Shown in pieces: positions 43,789 through 52,990 of a stretch of 64,000 bases of DNA. The DNA is from Pigmentiphaga sp. NML030171. Its GTDB lineage: Bacteria > Pseudomonadota > Gammaproteobacteria > Burkholderiales > Burkholderiaceae_B. Positions within the stretch are counted from its first letter, which is position 1; every line of letters starts with the position of its first letter. The stretch covers positions 62,001 to 126,000 of the forward strand of contig NZ_NINX01000041.1 in NCBI RefSeq assembly GCF_002188635.1. The letters run 5' to 3'. The notes below the pieces were generated by a model. It saw only the letters and a program-made list of their open reading frames with translations, searched no databases and had not been told where the DNA came from. Made by a program: the position numbers and the translations under genes.

Positions 43789-43852
43789 GCCGTGGGGCCG
43801 CCCCAAGGCAACAAGCGCCCTCCGGGGGGGGCAGCGGTCGCGTAGCGGCTAG
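43789..43852. repeat. GC-rich dispersed intergenic repeat, copy 4 (short)
   Basis: GGGGCCGCCCCAAGGC, CCTCCGGGGGGGGCAGCGG and CGCGTAGCGGCT resemble parts of copy 1 at 39340-39400. It lies upstream of dapC and abuts the stop of the next regulator gene. Confidence 0.45.
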
Positions 43853-44556
43853 CCGGCCTGCCTGGTTCCCGACGCCAGGTCCCCGCAGGGCTGCGTGAAG
43901 GAGTAGCCCACGCCCCGGACGGCCTCCAGGGGCAGGGTGATGCCGTGCCGCTGGGCCTTGCGGCGCAGCCGGCTGACCAGGACCGCGACGTTGTGCAACT
44001 GGCGGGCGCCGTCCTTGGCCGAGACGGCCTGCCATTGGGCGAAGGTCAGGGTACGGTTGCGCTCGCCGAAAAGATGGCTGATGAACTGCCATTCGGTCAG
44101 GGTCAGCGGCAGGCTGCGGCCTTCGGGGCTCGTCAGGCGGCGCGGGGGCGTGGACAGGAGCCACAGCGCCGGCGTGGGCGTCTCGGGCGGCGGTTCGGCC
44201 AGGCGCGGCGCGGCCAGGGCGAGATGGCGCCGCATGGCGCGCAGGATGGGCAGCAGCTCGGCGCTCGGATCGGCGCCCAGCACGCGGACTTCCACATGGG
44301 GCTTGTCGGCGGCCTGGCCGGGATCGGGCGGGATGTAGACGAGCCGGGTCAGCGAATAGCTGTCGAACGCCGCCGCCCGCGCCGCGTCGGCAAGCACCAC
44401 CGGGTTCTTGCCCGCTCGCAGCAGCGCATGCACTTCCTGCGAGCTGGTGCAGACGTAGACGCTGAAGCCGGCACGCATCAGCTCGTCCGCGATTTCGTAA
44501 TCGCGGCCGGTCTCCCCGAGCAGGACGGCGACTTCTGGCGTATGGGTTTCTATCAT
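43849..44556 (-). CDS. OmpR-type winged-helix regulator with degenerate receiver-like N-terminus
   Basis: A 235-residue protein. The C-terminal 100 residues form an OmpR/PhoB winged helix: LTLTEWQFISHLFGERNRTLTF, then VSRLRRKAQRHG and the wing EAVRGVGYSF. The N-terminal 110 residues look like a response-regulator fold (VAVLLGETGRDYEIADELMRAG) but lack the acidic pair, a clear phospho-acceptor and the lysine, so phosphorylation is unlikely. No kinase gene is adjacent. ATG at 44556 has no clear ribosome-binding site; an upstream TTG is the only alternative. The targets are unknown. Confidence 0.8.
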   Translation of the reverse strand: MIETHTPEVAVLLGETGRDYEIADELMRAGFSVYVCTSSQEVHALLRAGKNPVVLADAARAAAFDSYSLTRLVYIPPDPGQAADKPHVEVRVLGADPSAELLPILRAMRRHLALAAPRLAEPPPETPTPALWLLSTPPRRLTSPEGRSLPLTLTEWQFISHLFGERNRTLTFAQWQAVSAKDGARQLHNVAVLVSRLRRKAQRHGITLPLEAVRGVGYSFTQPCGDLASGTRQAG

Positions 44557-44772
44557 TGCGGGTAAGAATGCGTTGCGGGATTGCAATGGCAATCTATCCC
44601 AACGTTTTGGTGAGGATGATCAATAACGGTAAACGGGCGCCCCGCCGGGGCCGCTACGTGCGCGCCGAGCGAAAACAATGGTTGGCGGGCCGGCGGGGCC
44701 GTCGCCCCCGGGCGGGAGGCGGGGGGCGCCGGGCCTTTTCGGAGACTCGGGTTACAATCCGGTTTCTGATGT

Positions 44773-44859
44773 GCGACCGTGGCGAAATTGGTAGACGCAA
44801 CAGGTTTAGGTCCTGTCGGGAGAAATCCTGTGGAGGTTCGATTCCTCTCGGTCGCACCA
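44773..44859 (+). tRNA. tRNA-Leu (anticodon UAG)
   Basis: An 87-base cloverleaf with acceptor GCGACCG/CGGTCGC, anticodon loop TTTAGGT between CAGG and CCTG (anticodon TAG), a long variable arm as in leucine tRNAs, TTCGATT T-loop and an encoded CCA end. TACAAT at 44753-44758 is a likely -10 box. Confidence 0.97.
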
Positions 44860-44913
44860 CAAGTTTGAACAACCCTGGTGGTGTCCGGCCGCAGCCGGCA
44901 AGGCGGCTTCCGG

Positions 44914-44949
44914 AGCCCCCGCGCGGCGCTGCGGCGCCGCACGGGGGCT
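44914..44949. promoter_or_regulatory. large hairpin between tRNA-Leu and tig
   Basis: AGCCCCCG and CGGGGGCT enclose a further CGGCGC/GCGCCG stem. Without a T-tract it may end the tRNA transcript or structure the tig leader. Confidence 0.4.
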
Positions 44950-45052
44950 GTGGCACAATTCGCGAATGCCCGGATCGATCTCTGGTTGCGGTGCCTCTCG
45001 CGGCGCGGGTGTCCGGTTCTGTCGATTACACATACTCAATATAGGTTTTTGC

Positions 45053-46363
45053 ATGCAGCCTGTGGTTGAAACCCTGTCGGGGCTTGAGCGCCGCGTTGAT
45101 CTTTCCGTGCCGGTGGCCGACATCGAAAAAGAAGTCGAGACGCGCCTCAAGCGCCTGGCCCGCACCGCCAAGATGCCGGGCTTCCGTCCCGGCAAGGTCC
45201 CGCTGCCCATGCTGGCCCGTACCTACGGTCCCGAAGTGCGCATGGAAGTGCTGAACGCCAAGATCGGCGACGCCCTGGAAAAGGTCGTGGCCGAGTCCAA
45301 GCTGCGCCTGGCGGGTTCGCCGTCCGTCGAGCCCAAGACCGAAGGCGTGGCCGACGACGTGGTGGCCTTCAGCGCCACGTTCGAGGTCTACCCGGAAGTC
45401 GCCATTCCCGACCTGACCGCCCTGGAAGTCACCAGCGCCAAGAGCGAAGTGGGTGATGCCGAGGTCGATCGCACGGTGGACATCCTGCGCAAGCAGCGCG
45501 TGACGTTCGAAGAGCGCGAAGGCCGGGCCGCGGGCGACGACGACCGCGTGACGCTGGACTTTGCCGGCACCATCGACGGCGTCGCGTTCCAGGGCGGTAC
45601 CGCCGAGGACTTCCCGTTCGTGCTCGGCCAGGGCCGCATGCTGCCCGAGTTCGAAGCGGCCGCGCGCGGCATGAAGGCCGGCGAGACCAAGGTGTTCCCG
45701 CTGACGTTCCCCGCCGACTACGGTTCGGCCGAAGTCGCCGGCAAGACCGCCGAGTTCACCATCACCGTCAAGAAGGTGGAAGAGGGCGTGCTGCCCCAGG
45801 TCGATGCCGAGTTCGCCAAGCAACTGGGCCAGGCCGAAGGCGACGTCGAGAAGCTGCGTGCCGACATCCGCGCCAACCTCGAGCGCGAAGTGCGCAGCCG
45901 CACCCAGGCCCGCACCAAGTCGAGCGTGATGGATGCGCTGGCCAAGGCCGCGACCTTCGACATTCCCAAGGCCCTGGTCAACGACGACACCGAGCGCCGC
46001 ATCGAAGCGGCCCGCGAGGACCTGCGCCAGCGCGGCGTGCCCAACGCCGACAAGCTGCCGATCCCGGCCGAGGCCTTCGCCTCGGAATCCGAGCGCCGCG
46101 TGCGCCTGGGCCTGCTGGTTTCGGAGCTGGTCAAGGCCGAGAACCTCAAGGCCAAGCCCGACCAGATCCGCGCCCGCATCGAGGACTTCGCCCAGAGCTA
46201 CGAGAAGCCCGAGGAAGTCGTGCGCTACTATCTGACGGACAAGGCTCGCCTGGCCGAAATCGAGGCCATCGTGCTCGAGGACAACGTCGTCCAGCACGTG
46301 CTGTCCAAGGCCAAGGTCAAGGACGAGCAAGTCTCCTTCGATGAATTGATGGGAACTGCCTAA
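45053..46363 (+). CDS. tig: trigger factor
   Basis: A 436-residue ribosome-associated chaperone and prolyl isomerase, the normal length. The N-terminal ribosome-binding signature is [12 protein letters not shown] (about 45-56), the FKBP domain spans about 150-245 ([21 protein letters not shown]), and the C-terminal helical chaperone arms follow. It binds nascent chains at the tunnel exit. ATG at 45053 opens [14 protein letters not shown]. The stop shares one base with the clpP start, giving the conserved tig-clpP-clpX operon. Confidence 0.98.
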   Translation: MQPVVETLSGLERRVDLSVPVADIEKEVETRLKRLARTAKMPGFRPGKVPLPMLARTYGPEVRMEVLNAKIGDALEKVVAESKLRLAGSPSVEPKTEGVADDVVAFSATFEVYPEVAIPDLTALEVTSAKSEVGDAEVDRTVDILRKQRVTFEEREGRAAGDDDRVTLDFAGTIDGVAFQGGTAEDFPFVLGQGRMLPEFEAAARGMKAGETKVFPLTFPADYGSAEVAGKTAEFTITVKKVEEGVLPQVDAEFAKQLGQAEGDVEKLRADIRANLEREVRSRTQARTKSSVMDALAKAATFDIPKALVNDDTERRIEAAREDLRQRGVPNADKLPIPAEAFASESERRVRLGLLVSELVKAENLKAKPDQIRARIEDFAQSYEKPEEVVRYYLTDKARLAEIEAIVLEDNVVQHVLSKAKVKDEQVSFDELMGTA

Positions 46364-47019
46364 TGCAACGCTTCGTAGATTTCTACGCATCCATGTACGG
46401 GGCCGAGTCTCTCGGCCCCAAGGCCCTCGGCTACGTGCCGATGGTGATCGAACAGTCCGGCCGGGGCGAGCGTGCGTACGACATCTACTCGCGTCTGCTG
46501 AAAGAGCGGATCATCTTCCTGGTGGGCCCGGTGGCCGATGCCACCGCCAACCTGATCGTGGCCCAGCTCCTGTTCCTGGAGTCGGAAAATCCCGAGAAGG
46601 ACATCTCGCTGTACATCAACTCGCCCGGCGGGTCGGTGTACGCGGGCATGGCCATCTATGACACCATGCAGTTCGTCAAGCCCGACGTGGCCACGCTCTG
46701 CACCGGCCTGGCCGCCAGCATGGGCGCTTTCCTGCTGGCCGCCGGCGCCAAGGGCAAGCGGATCTCGCTGCCCAATTCCCGCATCATGATCCACCAGCCC
46801 TCGGGCGGCGCCCAGGGCCAGGCGACGGATATCGAAATCCACGCGCGCGAGATCCTGTACCTGCGCGAGCGCCTGAACCGGATCCTGGCCGAGAACACCG
46901 GCCAGCCGATCGAACGCATCGCGGTGGACACCGAGCGCGACAATTTCATGTCGGCGGCCGATGCGCTATCGTATGGCTTGATCGACAAAGTCTTCAGCAG
47001 TCGTACCGAACAGGGTTGA
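46363..47019 (+). CDS. clpP: ATP-dependent Clp protease proteolytic subunit
   Basis: A 218-residue serine peptidase with catalytic triad S119 ([11 protein letters not shown]), H144 (MIHQPSGG) and D193 (DTERDNFM). [18 protein letters not shown] is the typical start of mature ClpP; about 24 residues precede it and may be removed. It forms tetradecamers that degrade proteins unfolded by ClpX or ClpA. Its start overlaps tig and clpX begins two bases after its stop. Confidence 0.98.
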   Translation: MQRFVDFYASMYGAESLGPKALGYVPMVIEQSGRGERAYDIYSRLLKERIIFLVGPVADATANLIVAQLLFLESENPEKDISLYINSPGGSVYAGMAIYDTMQFVKPDVATLCTGLAASMGAFLLAAGAKGKRISLPNSRIMIHQPSGGAQGQATDIEIHAREILYLRERLNRILAENTGQPIERIAVDTERDNFMSAADALSYGLIDKVFSSRTEQG

Positions 47020-47021
47020 GC

Positions 47022-48284
47022 ATGTCGGAAAAGAAAGGGTCGAACGAGAAGCTGCTCTATTGCTCGTTTTGCGGCAAGAGCCAGCATGAGGTTCGCAAGC
47101 TGATCGCCGGACCGTCGGTGTTCATTTGCGATGAGTGCATCGACCTGTGCAACGACATCATCCGTGACGAAGTGGCCGCCGACGTCAAGACCGGCGCCAA
47201 GTCCGAACTGCCCACGCCGGCCGAGATCAAGGAGATCCTCGACCAATACGTGATCGGCCAGACCCGGGCCAAGCGGATCCTGTCGGTGGCGGTGTACAAC
47301 CACTACAAGCGCATCCGTCATGCCGGCGGCAAGACGGACGACGTCGAGTTGTCCAAGAGCAACATCCTGCTGATCGGCCCCACCGGTTCGGGCAAGACGC
47401 TGCTGGCCCAGACGCTGGCCCGCCTGCTGAACGTGCCGTTCGTGATCGCCGACGCCACCACGTTGACCGAGGCCGGCTACGTGGGCGAGGACGTCGAGAA
47501 CATCATCCAGAAGCTGCTGCAGAACTGCAACTACGATGTGGAAAAGGCCCAGCGCGGCATCGTCTACATCGACGAGATCGACAAGATCTCGCGCAAGGCC
47601 GACAATCCGTCCATCACCCGCGACGTGTCGGGCGAAGGTGTGCAGCAGGCCCTGCTCAAGCTGATCGAGGGTACCGTCGCCTCCGTTCCCCCGCAGGGCG
47701 GCCGCAAGCACCCGAACCAGGATTTCGTGCAGATCGACACGACCAACATCCTGTTCATCTGCGGCGGCGCGTTCGACGGGCTGGAGAAAGTCATCCGCGG
47801 CCGCACCGAAAAGTCCGGCATCGGCTTCGGCGCCTCGGTCAAGGCGGAGTCGGAGCGCTCGGTCAGCGCGCTGTTCGGCGAAGTCGAGCCCGAGGACCTG
47901 ATCAAGTTCGGCCTCATCCCCGAACTGGTCGGCCGCCTGCCCGTGGTGGCGACGCTGGACGAGCTGAACGAGGAGGCCCTGATCCAGATCCTGGTCGAGC
48001 CCAAGAACGCCCTGGTCAAGCAGTTCCAGAAGCTGCTGGCCATGGAAGGCGCCGAACTGGACGTGCGGCCCCAGGCTCTCCTGGCCATCGCCCAGAAGGC
48101 GCTCAAGCGCAAGACCGGCGCCCGCGGCCTGCGCTCCATCATCGAAGCCGCGCTGCTCGACACCATGTACGAACTGCCCACCCAGGGCAACGTCGTCAAG
48201 GTCGTCCTGGACGAAAACGCCATCACCGGCGAAGGCATCCCCCTCCTGATCTACGGCGACAAGCCCAAGGTCGCCAATAAGTAG
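47022..48284 (+). CDS. clpX: ATP-dependent Clp protease ATP-binding subunit ClpX
   Basis: A 420-residue AAA+ unfoldase. The N-terminal zinc-binding domain has four cysteines ([10 protein letters not shown] and ICDECIDLC). Walker A is [12 protein letters not shown], Walker B is VYIDEIDKI, and pore and sensor motifs follow; the IGFGASV loop engages ClpP. ATG at 47022 is preferred over an upstream TTG. It recognises tagged or exposed degrons and feeds them to ClpP. A terminator lies about 105 bases after the stop, with a repeat copy between. Confidence 0.98.
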   Translation: MSEKKGSNEKLLYCSFCGKSQHEVRKLIAGPSVFICDECIDLCNDIIRDEVAADVKTGAKSELPTPAEIKEILDQYVIGQTRAKRILSVAVYNHYKRIRHAGGKTDDVELSKSNILLIGPTGSGKTLLAQTLARLLNVPFVIADATTLTEAGYVGEDVENIIQKLLQNCNYDVEKAQRGIVYIDEIDKISRKADNPSITRDVSGEGVQQALLKLIEGTVASVPPQGGRKHPNQDFVQIDTTNILFICGGAFDGLEKVIRGRTEKSGIGFGASVKAESERSVSALFGEVEPEDLIKFGLIPELVGRLPVVATLDELNEEALIQILVEPKNALVKQFQKLLAMEGAELDVRPQALLAIAQKALKRKTGARGLRSIIEAALLDTMYELPTQGNVVKVVLDENAITGEGIPLLIYGDKPKVANK

Positions 48285-48285
48285 G

Positions 48286-48370
48286 GCCCCCCCTACGCGC
48301 TGACGCGCGCCCCCCAGGGGGCGGCACTGGCGGACCGGCAAAGCCGGATCCGCTGTGCCCTGGGTCTGGG
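48286..48370. repeat. GC-rich dispersed intergenic repeat, copy 5
   Basis: Directly after the clpX stop: CCCCCCCTACGCGCTGACGC, a GGGGGCGGCACTGGCGGACC core and CCGGATCCGCTGTGCCCTGG. It is nearly identical to copy 3 at 42431-42510 and is an inverted relative of copy 6 about 110 bases downstream. Confidence 0.75.
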
Positions 48371-48388
48371 GAACGATCAGGAAAAGAA

Positions 48389-48424
48389 AACGGCCTTGTT
48401 TGCGCGCAAGGCCGTTGTTCTTTT
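48389..48424 (+). terminator. intrinsic terminator of the tig-clpP-clpX operon
   Basis: AACGGCCTTG and CAAGGCCGTT form a 10-bp stem around TTTGCGCG, followed by GTTCTTTT. Confidence 0.85.
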
Positions 48425-48475
48425 CCAATCCAGCCAGGCGTTTGGCAGTATCGCCAGTCTCCGCCAGCCCGTTGT

Positions 48476-48562
48476 TACCCCAGGATGCGGTGGATCCGGC
48501 TTTGCCGGTCCACCCGCATCGCCCCCTGGGGGGCGCCCGAAGGGCGTAGGGGGGGACCCCAC
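48476..48562. repeat. GC-rich dispersed intergenic repeat, copy 6 (inverted)
   Basis: GTGGATCCGGCTTTGCCGGT, then CGCCCCCTGGGGGGCGCC and GGGCGTAGGGGGG. Its reverse complement follows copy 5 closely, so the two copies bracket the clpX terminator as an inverted pair. Confidence 0.65.
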
Positions 48563-48643
48563 CTATGCTACATTGGGCCATGGCGTGTAAATCAATGGCC
48601 TGTGGGCGAATGATGACTCTGCGCCTCTCTTCGGGTTCATACG

Positions 48644-48672
48644 CTTTTCCCGGGCGTGCTGTGCGGGAAAAG
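48644..48672. promoter_or_regulatory. hairpin upstream of lon
   Basis: CTTTTCCCG and CGGGAAAAG pair perfectly around an 11-base loop, 45 bases before the lon promoter. Its function is unknown; it is not followed by a T-tract on the plus strand. Confidence 0.4.
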
Positions 48673-48716
48673 GGCATGCGCCCGGCAGTTCCAGCAGACC
48701 ACGTTGCCCGCCGACG

Positions 48717-48744
48717 CTTGAAATCCACGCTTACGCCCTCATCC
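48717..48744 (+). promoter_or_regulatory. sigma-32-like heat-shock promoter of lon
   Basis: CTTGAA at 48717-48722 matches the sigma-32 -35 element, and CCTCATCC at 48737-48744, 14 bases later, resembles the CCCCATNT -10 element. The lon ATG is 28 bases further on, leaving a short leader. Confidence 0.65.
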
Positions 48745-48772
48745 TGATTGCATTCAAATTCGAGGACGAATC

Positions 48773-51205
48773 ATGTCTGCGAGCCAGATACTCCCTCCCG
48801 AACCGATCGAGTTGCCGCTGCTTCCGCTGCGCGACGTGGTCGTATTTCCGCACATGGTCATCCCGCTGTTCGTGGGCCGGCCCAAGTCCATCAAGGCGCT
48901 GGAAGCCGCGATGGAAGCCGGCAAGAGCATCATGCTGGTGGCCCAGAAGTCGGCCGCCAAGGATGAGCCCTCGGCCGACGACATCTACGAGATCGGCTGC
49001 CTGGCCAGCATCCTGCAGATGCTCAAGCTGCCCGACGGCACCGTCAAGGTGCTGGTCGAGGGAGCCCAGCGCGCCCGTATCACGCGCATCGACGACCTGG
49101 GCGCGCATTTCGCCTGCGAACTGGTGCCCATCGATCCCGACCGGGGCCAGGGCTCGGAAACCGAGGCCCTGCGGCGCGCGATCGTGTCGCAGTTCGACCA
49201 GTACGTCAAACTGAACAAGAAGATCCCGCCGGAGATCCTGACTTCGCTGTCGGGCATCGACGAGCCTGGCCGGCTGGCCGACACCATCGCGGCGCACCTG
49301 CCGCTCAAGCTGGAACAGAAGCAGAAGATGCTCGAGGTGTTCTCCACCTCCGAGCGCCTGGAAGCGCTGCTGGCCCAGCTCGAGACCGAGATCGACATTC
49401 TCCAGGTCGAGAAGCGCATTCGCGGTCGCGTCAAGAAGCAGATGGAGAAAAGCCAGCGCGAGTACTACCTGAACGAGCAGGTCAAGGCCATCCAGAAGGA
49501 ACTGGGCGAAGGCGAGGACGGTGCCGACTTCGAGGAACTCGAGAAGAAGATCATCGCCGCCCACATGCCCAAGGAGGCCAAGAAGAAGGCCGATGCCGAG
49601 CTCAAGAAGCTCAAGCTGATGTCGCCCATGTCGGCCGAGGCTACCGTGGTGCGCAACTACATCGACACGCTGGTCGGCCTGCCGTGGAAGAAGAAGAGCA
49701 AGGTCAACAATTCCCTGCCGCACGCGGAAGAGGTGCTCAACGACGACCACTACGGGCTCGAGAAGGTCAAGGAACGCATTCTTGAATACCTTGCGGTGCA
49801 ACAGCGCGTGGACAAGGTCAAGGCGCCGATCCTGTGCCTGGTCGGCCCTCCGGGGGTCGGCAAGACCTCGCTCGGCCAGTCGATCGCCAAGGCGACCAAC
49901 CGCAAGTTCGTGCGGATGGCGCTGGGCGGCGTGCGCGACGAGTCCGAGATCCGCGGCCACCGCCGTACCTATATCGGTTCGATGCCGGGCAAGATCCTGC
50001 AGAACCTCTCCAAGGTCGGCGCGCGCAATCCGCTTTTCCTGCTCGACGAAGTCGACAAGATGGGCATGGATTTCCGTGGCGATCCGGCGTCGGCGCTGCT
50101 CGAGGTGCTGGATCCGGAACAGAACCACACCTTCCAGGACCACTATGTCGAGGTCGATTTCGACCTGTCCGACGTGATGTTCGTGGCGACCAGCAACACG
50201 CTGAACATTCCGCCGGCGTTGCTGGACCGGATGGAGGTCATCCGCCTGTCGGGTTACACCGAAGACGAGAAGGTGCACATCGCCATGCAGCATCTGCTGC
50301 CCAAGCAGATGAAGAACAACGGGCTGAAGGCCGAAGAGCTCAAGGTCGAGGAATCGGCCCTGCGCGACATCGTGCGCTACTACACCCGGGAAGCGGGCGT
50401 GCGCGCGCTGGAGCGAGAGGTCAGCAAGATCTGCCGCAAGGTGGTCAAGGGCCTGCTGCTCAAGGGCGACAAGCGGCAAGTGGTCGTCACGGCGGACAAC
50501 CTGAACGACTATCTGGGCGTGCGCCGTTACACCTTCGGCGTGGCCGAGAAGGAGAACCAGATCGGCCAGGTGACCGGTCTGGCATGGACCGAGGTGGGCG
50601 GCGACCTGCTGACGATCGAAGTGGCGGTCATGCCGGGCAAGGGCGCCATCCAGCGCACCGGTTCGCTGGGCGACGTCATGAAGGAGTCGGTCGAGGCCGC
50701 GCGCTCGGTGGTGCGTTCGCGCGCCCGCCGTCTGGGCATCGATCACGCCGTGTTCGAGAAGAAGGACATGCACGTGCACGTGCCCGAGGGCGCCACGCCC
50801 AAGGACGGTCCGTCCGCGGGCGCGGCGATCACCACGGCCATCGTTTCCTCGTTGACGGGCATTCCGGTGCGCGCCGACGTGGCGATGACCGGCGAGATCA
50901 CGTTGCGCGGCGAAGTCCTGCCCATCGGCGGCCTGAAAGAGAAGCTGCTGGCGGCGCACCGCGGCGGTATCAAGACCGTGCTGATTCCGGAGGAGAACGC
51001 CAAGGACCTGGCGGAGATTCCGGATACGGTCAAGAACCACCTCGAGATCGTGCCGGTCCGCTGGATCGACCGGGTGCTCGAACTCGCGCTGGAGCGGCTG
51101 CCCGAGCCATTGCCCGAGGAAGAGGCCGCGAAGGCCGAGGGCAAGGTCGAGGCCCATGTGGCCGCCGAAGGCGGAGCGGCCACGGATCCCGTCATGAAGC
51201 ACTGA
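48773..51205 (+). CDS. lon: ATP-dependent protease Lon
   Basis: An 810-residue LonA protease. The N-terminal substrate domain (about 10-205) starts [16 protein letters not shown]; a coiled-coil region follows. Walker A is [12 protein letters not shown], Walker B is [11 protein letters not shown]. The proteolytic domain has catalytic serine in [12 protein letters not shown] and lysine in [19 protein letters not shown]. It degrades misfolded and regulatory proteins as a hexamer. It is transcribed alone from a heat-shock-like promoter and ends at a strong terminator. Confidence 0.98.
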   Translation: MSASQILPPEPIELPLLPLRDVVVFPHMVIPLFVGRPKSIKALEAAMEAGKSIMLVAQKSAAKDEPSADDIYEIGCLASILQMLKLPDGTVKVLVEGAQRARITRIDDLGAHFACELVPIDPDRGQGSETEALRRAIVSQFDQYVKLNKKIPPEILTSLSGIDEPGRLADTIAAHLPLKLEQKQKMLEVFSTSERLEALLAQLETEIDILQVEKRIRGRVKKQMEKSQREYYLNEQVKAIQKELGEGEDGADFEELEKKIIAAHMPKEAKKKADAELKKLKLMSPMSAEATVVRNYIDTLVGLPWKKKSKVNNSLPHAEEVLNDDHYGLEKVKERILEYLAVQQRVDKVKAPILCLVGPPGVGKTSLGQSIAKATNRKFVRMALGGVRDESEIRGHRRTYIGSMPGKILQNLSKVGARNPLFLLDEVDKMGMDFRGDPASALLEVLDPEQNHTFQDHYVEVDFDLSDVMFVATSNTLNIPPALLDRMEVIRLSGYTEDEKVHIAMQHLLPKQMKNNGLKAEELKVEESALRDIVRYYTREAGVRALEREVSKICRKVVKGLLLKGDKRQVVVTADNLNDYLGVRRYTFGVAEKENQIGQVTGLAWTEVGGDLLTIEVAVMPGKGAIQRTGSLGDVMKESVEAARSVVRSRARRLGIDHAVFEKKDMHVHVPEGATPKDGPSAGAAITTAIVSSLTGIPVRADVAMTGEITLRGEVLPIGGLKEKLLAAHRGGIKTVLIPEENAKDLAEIPDTVKNHLEIVPVRWIDRVLELALERLPEPLPEEEAAKAEGKVEAHVAAEGGAATDPVMKH

Positions 51206-51225
51206 TCCCGAGGTCCGGGGCATGG

Positions 51226-51254
51226 AAGAGGGCACGCAAGTGCCCTCTTTTTTT
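51226..51254 (+). terminator. intrinsic terminator of lon
   Basis: AAGAGGGCAC and GTGCCCTCTT pair around GCAA, followed by seven Ts. Confidence 0.92.
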
Positions 51255-51304
51255 CGTCACATGCGGAAACATGAGGTTTTACGCGGTTTTCCAGCGGGTT
51301 TCCC

Positions 51305-51334
51305 TTGACACGACTTTCTGCCCGAGGATTAAAT
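51305..51334 (+). promoter_or_regulatory. sigma-70 promoter of hupB
   Basis: TTGACA at 51305-51310 and TTAAAT at 51329-51334 are separated by 18 bases. The start codon is about 120 bases downstream, giving a long leader. Confidence 0.65.
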
Positions 51335-51348
51335 AGCCGTCTGCGTTT

Positions 51349-51388
51349 CGTACCCGTAAGAGCAGTCCCGGCGGGGTACGTCGCTCTT
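51349..51388 (+). promoter_or_regulatory. possible H-type pseudoknot in the hupB leader
   Basis: CGTACCC (51349-51355) pairs with GGGTACG (51374-51380), and AAGAGC (51358-51363), inside that loop, pairs with GCTCTT (51383-51388). The two stems interleave as in an H-type pseudoknot. The position within the untranslated leader suggests translational or stability control of HU, which is inference. Confidence 0.45.
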
Positions 51389-51459
51389 CGGGGGTGCCCC
51401 TTGCGGACTCGCATCGGGACCAAAAATTTTTTCCACAGATAGACCTTGTGAGGGGCCTA

Positions 51460-51732
51460 ATGAACAAGACCGAGCTTATCGACCACATCGCCAAGCAAGC
51501 CGACATTTCCAAGGCGGCTGCCGGCCGTTCGCTGGATGCGCTGGTGGGAGCGGTGAAAACGACGCTCAAGAAGGGCGGCACGGTGACGCTGGTCGGTTTC
51601 GGCACTTTCGCGGTGAGCGCTCGCGCGGCCCGCACCGGCCGTAACCCGCGCACCGGCGAAGCCATCAAGATCAAGAAGGCCAAGGTGCCGAAGTTCCGTC
51701 CGGGCAAGGCGCTGAAAGACGCCGTCAACTAA
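51460..51732 (+). CDS. hupB: DNA-binding protein HU
   Basis: A 90-residue histone-like protein of normal length. [21 protein letters not shown] begins the helical body, [21 protein letters not shown] is the saddle and beta arm with the conserved RNP tip, and [13 protein letters not shown] ends it. HU bends and compacts DNA as a dimer. The lon-hupB order is conserved in proteobacteria. AGGGGCC lies ahead of the ATG, and an unusually long structured leader precedes it. Confidence 0.97.
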   Translation: MNKTELIDHIAKQADISKAAAGRSLDALVGAVKTTLKKGGTVTLVGFGTFAVSARAARTGRNPRTGEAIKIKKAKVPKFRPGKALKDAVN

Positions 51733-51754
51733 GGCGCACGCACTTCGTGACGAG

Positions 51755-51784
51755 AAACCCTGGTTTGGCGCCAGGGTTTTTTTT
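51755..51784 (+). terminator. intrinsic terminator of hupB
   Basis: AAACCCTGG and CCAGGGTTT form a 9-bp stem around TTTGGCG, followed by a run of Ts up to 51784. Confidence 0.93.
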
Positions 51785-51789
51785 CGTCC

Positions 51790-52302
51790 CTAGGTTGCCG
51801 GTCCCAACGCGTGATACGTCCGCGAAAAATAGAACAGGCCGGCCGGCGCCTCTCCCGTGCGTAAGCCCTGGACCTCGCATAACATGACGGTGTGCGTGCC
51901 CTGCCGCGTCGTGTCGACGATGCGGCAGTCGAACGCGGCCATCGCGTCCTCCAGGACCGGCGAGCCCGTTTCCAGGCGGCTCCACGCGCCTTGCGCGAAC
52001 CGGCCGTCCATGTCCCCGCCGCCGCTGAACCGGCGCGACAGGGGTTTGTGGCCGGCGGCCAACGTGTTGACGCACAGTACGCCGTTGGCCAGCGTCGCGT
52101 CGTGGGCCGACGAGCGCCGGTTCAGGCACACCAGCAGCATGGGCGGGTCGTCGGTCACGCTGCAGACGGCCGAGGCCGTCAGGCCCACGCGGCCCGCGGG
52201 GCCCGCGCTGGTGACGATGTGCACCGAGGCGCCCAGGCGGGCCATGGCGGCGCGATAGGCGCTGCCGTCGGGGTGGGGGGGAGCAACAGGATGCGAGGTC
52301 AT
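51790..52302 (-). CDS. flavin reductase-family protein
   Basis: A 170-residue FMN-binding split-barrel protein. YRAAMARLGASVHIVTSAGPAGRVGLTASAV and DDPPMLLVCLNRRSSAHD form the flavin site, and FDCRIVDTTRQGTHTVMLCEV the C-terminal strand pair. Such proteins reduce FMN or FAD with NADH for a partner monooxygenase. No monooxygenase gene is adjacent. It starts 21 bases after the cyclase gene stop and is probably in its operon. It may serve an unlinked oxygenase. Confidence 0.85.
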   Translation of the reverse strand: MTSHPVAPPHPDGSAYRAAMARLGASVHIVTSAGPAGRVGLTASAVCSVTDDPPMLLVCLNRRSSAHDATLANGVLCVNTLAAGHKPLSRRFSGGGDMDGRFAQGAWSRLETGSPVLEDAMAAFDCRIVDTTRQGTHTVMLCEVQGLRTGEAPAGLFYFSRTYHALGPAT

Positions 52303-52322
52303 GGCGGGCTTCTCCTGCGGTC

Positions 52323-52901
52323 TCAGTCCAGGTGGGCAACGACACGGCACGACAGTCCCGTCGAGCCCTGGAAGCCGGTCCATCCCGTGCAGACCAGGAA
52401 CGTCCGGTCGCCGGCCTGGGCATGCAATCTGTCCACATTGGCCAGATTCTCGATGACGTAGCCGCCGCGGCTGCCCACGATGCGGTCCGCGGTGTTGTGC
52501 TCGGGGCCGGGCCGCATACCGGGAAAGTCCAGGCCGATGAAGCCGGTATCGCGCTCGGCCAGGTGCCGGACCAGGTCCCACGAGAATTTCGGCTGGTTCT
52601 GGTAGTACGGGCGGGAGCCGTAGACGTGGCGGGCGAGATGACCGGTATGGAAGATGAGGAAGTCGCCGGCCTGGAACTCGCGGCCGGCCAGGACCGTGAG
52701 GCCGATTTCGTCGCCGGCGTCCCGCGCGTCGATCAAGAGGCCTCGCCGCATGCAGTAGTGGGCGGGCGGGAAGGCCTGGCCGCCGTAGACGTCGAGATGG
52801 GTGCCGATGTGGCCGCGCGACATGTAGCTGTCGGGATCGGCGCTGGCTTTGGCGATAATGGGGTCCTGGATGTCGATGGAAAGCGTGAGGTCGATGTACA
52901 T
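52323..52901 (-). CDS. cyclase-family protein (kynurenine formamidase-like metal hydrolase)
   Basis: A 192-residue member of the cyclase/KynB family. MYIDLTLSID opens as in relatives, and RGHIGTHLDV carries the HxGTHxD metal motif. FHTGHLARH, GLDFPGMRPG and VCTGWTGFQ line the expected active site. Members hydrolyse N-formylkynurenine, isatin or related amides. Without kynureninase or tryptophan dioxygenase nearby the substrate is open. It is divergent from an AraC regulator with about 90 bases between, so that protein probably controls it. Confidence 0.85.
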   Translation of the reverse strand: MYIDLTLSIDIQDPIIAKASADPDSYMSRGHIGTHLDVYGGQAFPPAHYCMRRGLLIDARDAGDEIGLTVLAGREFQAGDFLIFHTGHLARHVYGSRPYYQNQPKFSWDLVRHLAERDTGFIGLDFPGMRPGPEHNTADRIVGSRGGYVIENLANVDRLHAQAGDRTFLVCTGWTGFQGSTGLSCRVVAHLD

Positions 52902-52990
52902 GAGGGGCTCCGGTTGATGACGCCTGCATCATCGACCGGCGCTGTTTCTCGCGCCGTCGCATCTCGGCCAGATTTCATTGAGGATCGGAC

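Noticed and set aside
44553-44956. Small minus-strand frames over tRNA-Leu
   Set aside because: They cross the tRNA gene, so their apparent similarity to other short frames reflects tRNA sequence, not protein.
48731-51235. An 834-residue minus-strand frame opposite lon
   Set aside because: It is an exact antisense mirror of lon, a common artefact of codon bias at high GC.
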